From positions 68,989-97,898 of the forward strand of contig MU657331.1 in assembly GCA_026770575.1 (NCBI GenBank): DNA of 28,910 nt, read 5' to 3'. Made by a program: the position numbers and the translations under genes. Below the pieces are notes generated by a model. It saw nothing but the letters and a program-made list of their open reading frames with translations, searched no databases and was not told the DNA's origin. This DNA comes from Pelagophyceae sp. CCMP2097. Taxonomy: Eukaryota; Sar; Pelagophyceae. Position 1 is the first letter of the stretch. Every line of letters starts with the position of its first letter. Positions 25,846-28,910 of the stretch are shown one piece after another.

Positions 25846-28320
25846 CTAAAGGGCGGGCGGTTCCGGCGGGCTGGCGTGGGCAGCGCGGTCCAGGACGAAG
25901 ATGCCGGCCGTCGACGTGGCGGCGATGATGAGCGTGCCGTTTCGTTGCGAGGCGACACTGCGGTACTCGCTGGCGCGGTGGTTGTAAAAGACGTAGTTGC
26001 TCGCGTCGTTTGCCAAGTCGTGCAGCCGCAAAGCGTCGTTGCCCCACGTCAGGAGCCTCGGCCCCGCGCCGGTCGCGACGAGGCAGAGGCTGTCGAGGAA
26101 GCCGATGTCGTGGATCTTGAAGACTTGCGTGGCGCCGTCGCCAACGTCGACGAGCGCGACGAGCGCGACGGCTCCTTTTTTCCCGTCAACGAGGAGGACA
26201 CGCGAGTCGTCGAGCCAGTGCGGGCGGTATCTGAAGAAAGGGTGGTTGCCGGACGGGATTTTGAAGACACAGATGCCCGTGCGTGCGTCCCAGACTTTCG
26301 CCTCCACAAGACTGCAGGTGACCGCGAGGCCTGCGGCAGAGACGTCGCAAGCGCCGACACGGGAATGATCGTACTCCGAGAGCTTCTCCCGTGCGGCGCA
26401 GTCCCAGGAGACGCAGTGATCATGGGTAGCGCCGACTAGGATGCCCGCCGCGTTGACGGCGATGACACTTAGCTCCTCGTCGTAGCCGAGGAGTTTGCAA
26501 GAGCCCTTGAGGGCGCCCGTCGCCGCGTCGAACAGATAGACACATTTCTCACCGCAGACGACGATCGTCGGGCACGCGTCGCCGGCCGCCGTGAAGACGG
26601 CGCCGTCCGGGATGAAGACGTTCGCTAGATTTTGAGTACTTCGGAAGAGCCACGGAGAGCATGACTGCGTCCAGAGGTGCCGAAAGGCCGGGCCGGCGCT
26701 CGAGAACTCACAGACGCAGCCGCCGCGAAAAATCGGTCGACGACGACAATGGTATCATCGCCGGCGAAGATGCACCACGCGAAAGCTGAAAAATCGGCGA
26801 ACTGAGGCGCGTCGCCCACCTCTGGCGCTGCAGAAACCACCGCGGGCGCGTCGGCAGCGCCCGGCCGCGGCAGCTCCCACAGGAGCGTGTCGTTGGTGTT
26901 GTCACAGGAGAGGATGAGGTCGTCTGCGCCGTGGATGGCGTGGATGGCATTGATTTCATCGCGGTGGCCCTTGATTCTATCGCGATGGCCCTTGAGCTCG
27001 GCGCAGCAGTGGCCCTTGTCGTCCCAGTCGCGCAGGCTCTTCGAATACGACTCAGCGGAGACGACGGCGCCGGCGCCCGAGTAGGCGACGGCGGTAACCC
27101 AGCCGTAGCTTCCGACAAGGTCCTGGTAAAAAAACTTGATTTCGCGGTTGGTCGTGTCCTGGATGGTGCGGATGGGCGCGTCCTCGCCGACGCGCCACTC
27201 GCGGATGACGAGTTCTAGGTGGCCAGAGAGGAAGCGGTCCTCGGTCGGGTGCGACGCGGCGCATAACACCGGGCTGTCCGTGGCCACGGCGTAGGCGAAG
27301 CTGCCCGTCGCCGCGACCCAGACCTTGAGCGACTTGGCGTGCGTCGAGACGAGCATGCCCGCGCCGCCTTTGGCGCCCACGAGGGCGTAGGCCCACGTCG
27401 GCTCGCCCAAGGACCATCGCACCACCGACGTCGGCGCGCCCTGCAGGCGACCCGTGCCCGCGTCGTCGAAGAGGAACGCGGCGGCGCAGCCTGCGTCGCT
27501 GGCATCGCCCAAACGGCCCATGCCGGCGATGACCATGCCGCCGGCGACGCCGACGAAGACGACGCAGTTCTGGCCGCCGTCGCCGTCGACGACGAGCAGG
27601 GCGGCGCCCTCGTCGCACGTCCCCTCGAGCGCGTCGCACCGGTAGACGTGTGTCCCAGCGCCGACCCAGGCGTCGAGGCGGTCGGGGCTGTCCACGAGCG
27701 CGACGGATGTTGTGTCCTCTCCGCCGACGCTCACGGCGTGCACGGGCTCGCCCGTGGACATCTTGAAGATGGCGAGGCTTGAGCCGGCAGCGACGCCATT
27801 GCCGCCCGAGGCCATCTTCGTCAGGAACGCGCCGGTGTCCGTCGGCGCGTTGGCGAAGACCCAGAGCGCCGGGCCGCGCCAGAGGGCGCGGCGGCGGCGG
27901 CGGCGTCGGCGGCGACGCACGACGTCGACGCGTGGCCAAAGTTGCGCGCCCACGACGAGGCGAGGTCCGGGCGCTCTGCGATGAACGGCGCGTAGAGGCG
28001 CGCATATTTGAAACCACTCCTTGAGGGCGCGCGCCGCCGCTGCCGGCGCGCGCGCGATGGCGTCGGCGTAGTCCTCGGCGAGGCCCGAGCGCTGGCCCAG
28101 AGTCGCGCGTCGCGCGCAAAAGCCGGTGTCGCGCAGCGTCAAACGCAGCGATGCGAACGACTCCATCTTCGCGGCGTCGTCGGCGTCCTTTGAAGCAGCG
28201 CGGACCTGGTGGTAGACGACGTGTACGACAGCGTACGCCGTCAGCTCCGGCGCGGTATTCAGCGACAGCGCGCCCTCGAGCGCGCGCGCGAGCTCAAAGT
28301 GCGCGTCCGCGACCTGGTTC
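25846..28320 (-). CDS. WD40 beta-propeller protein, one 47-base intron
   Basis: This is the best-supported gene. From the right it starts with a helical region (AHFELARALEGALSLNTAPE, AVVHVVYHQVRAASKDADD; first clear ATG at 28164-28166). A propeller of many divergent blades follows, with motifs such as SLKVWVAATGSFAYAV, VIREWRVGEDAPIRTI, SLRDWDDKGHCCAELKGH, TLLWELPRPG, CVYLFDAATGAL, AKVWDARTGICVFKI and ALRLHDLANDAS. It stops at TAG (25846-25848). The two halves join in phase when 26665-26711 is removed. WD40 proteins act as scaffolds in many complexes, so the function is open. A 21-base tandem duplication encodes GHRDRIKGHRDEI. Two compensating one-base frame changes lie at about 28010-28018 and 27884-27905. 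The true N-terminus is unresolved. Confidence 0.8.
26665..26711 (-). other. Predicted 47-base spliceosomal intron in the WD40 gene
   Basis: On the minus strand the intron begins GTGAGT and ends GACGCAG. Splicing joins ...RFFAAAAS to SCSPWLFRSTQNLANVF in phase. Without splicing the upstream frame stops at 26625, while strongly coding WD40 sequence continues in another frame to 25846. GTGAGT is the consensus donor and CAG the consensus acceptor. The alternative, an indel, cannot be excluded without transcripts. Confidence 0.65.
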
Positions 28321-28335
28321 GTCGTTTGCCCTCTG

Positions 28336-28910
28336 TCAGGAGCGATTCGACATCGTTCTTTGGGTGCGATCGGCAGTGCGGGACACCGGCCTGTTTGCGC
28401 CGAGTGGCACGCCCGTCGGCGGTGTGCTGGCGTCGGCGGCAGCGGGAGAGACAGGAACGGGCTCGTCTGTGGCCATCGGCTGGCTTGGGAGCAGGCCCGG
28501 CCGCACCGGCGCCTTAAGCCTGCGGACGTACTCCACCATTGCGGCCCTGACGGTCCAAATGCTGCATTTTGAGGCGATCTCGTCGGTCGGTCCTTGACCA
28601 ACGCTTCGGTCCACTTGAGCTTCGGCTCCTTACCCGCCTCGCTGGCCGGCTCCTGGTGCTGGCACCAGAAAAACGGCGGTGAATTCAGTTTCAAGACCAC
28701 AATCGTGCCGTCGACATACACCCAATGTAACGCGCTTCCACGGGATGATAGCGGCGTGCGCGACGTCTTTTCCAGCGAGCATTAAGACGATGCGCACGTG
28801 GCCCGGGAAACGGCGAACGAGGCGAGAAGCCGAGGTCAGGTTGATCGGCAGCTCCGTCGTTCCGACGGCAATCGCCTTCACTTTGCCGATGTCTTGGTAC
28901 TTCGTCGGAC
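28336..28910 (-). CDS. Partial gene at the window edge, tentative RNA-dependent RNA polymerase N-terminal-like region
   Basis: The minus strand enters already open (KYQDIGKVKAIAVGTTELPI). It reads FPGHVRIVLMLAGKDV, AAIIPWKRVTLG, then YVDGTIVVLKLNSPPFFWC, KWTEALVKDRP, TDEIASKCSIWTVRAAMVEY and a Pro/Ala-rich tail, with a stop at 28336-28338. The pattern of a hydrophobic strand, a segment ending in a D-G-x-x-(V/L)-x-L-K-L-x-x-P-P strand, an aromatic residue and a later W recalls the N-terminal region of cellular RNA-dependent RNA polymerases (RDR family). This rests on my pattern memory only, and no catalytic domain lies in the window. The reading changes frame at about 28716-28724 and 28582-28592 without splice signals. 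It may be the 5' part of a separate gene or be fused to the WD40 gene that follows. Confidence 0.35.

Noticed and set aside
24871..26439. One 522-codon plus-strand WD40 protein
   Set aside because: Only about 25340-25520 of this frame is WD40-like. The rest lies antisense to the intact minus-strand WD40 gene, or its protein-like sequence is in other frames.
27052..28119. A 355-codon Arg-rich minus-strand protein
   Set aside because: It is the out-of-frame shadow of the WD40 gene, giving nearly pure Arg/Gly/Pro.

Overview
This looks like nuclear DNA of a microbial eukaryote rather than of a prokaryote. The clearest gene is a WD40 beta-propeller protein at the right end. It reads cleanly only if a 47-base GTGAGT...CAG intron is removed. 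Exons are very GC-rich with strong G/C preference at third codon positions, no bacterial operon or Shine-Dalgarno architecture is visible, and most of the window is repeats. A GC-rich, compact-intron alga such as a stramenopile (pelagophyte-like) would fit, but that placement is inference; I see no marker gene that fixes the lineage.

Layout. 1-4560 is mostly non-coding. It holds two tRNA 3'-half-like fragments in the same orientation (211-247, 450-488), a nested inverted-repeat element (1467-2133), several strong short hairpins, and one weak reading frame. From about 4560 to 21570 the window is a mosaic. Long degenerate arrays of a 12-13 base unit (cores CTCGAGACGGCC and GGACGGTCCCTC, or their reverse complements) alternate with short islands of other sequence. 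The islands hold a second, longer-period repeat family, four copies plus a fragment of a dispersed 160-200 base repeat, a fold-back element, a palindromic element family and a few gene-like fragments. Because 12 is divisible by 3, the arrays stay open in several frames at once and give long but spurious reading frames with four-residue periodicity.

From about 22,600 to the right edge the sequence becomes gene-like: a small acidic alanine-rich protein (+, 22852-23384), a probable small minus-strand gene (24587-24924), a broken WD40 fragment (+, 24990-25765), the main WD40 protein (-, 25846-28320), and at the edge an incomplete minus-strand coding region (28336-28910) with a tentative resemblance to the N-terminal part of cellular RNA-dependent RNA polymerases. 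Several of these change frame by single-base steps while remaining protein-like on both sides. That means either recent decay or uncorrected indels in the assembly.

The most unusual content is the two-orientation 12-13-mer system, its segmental copies, and the dispersed repeat that tends to sit where arrays meet non-array islands. No enzyme, transposase or reverse transcriptase able to mobilise these repeats was recognised in the window.
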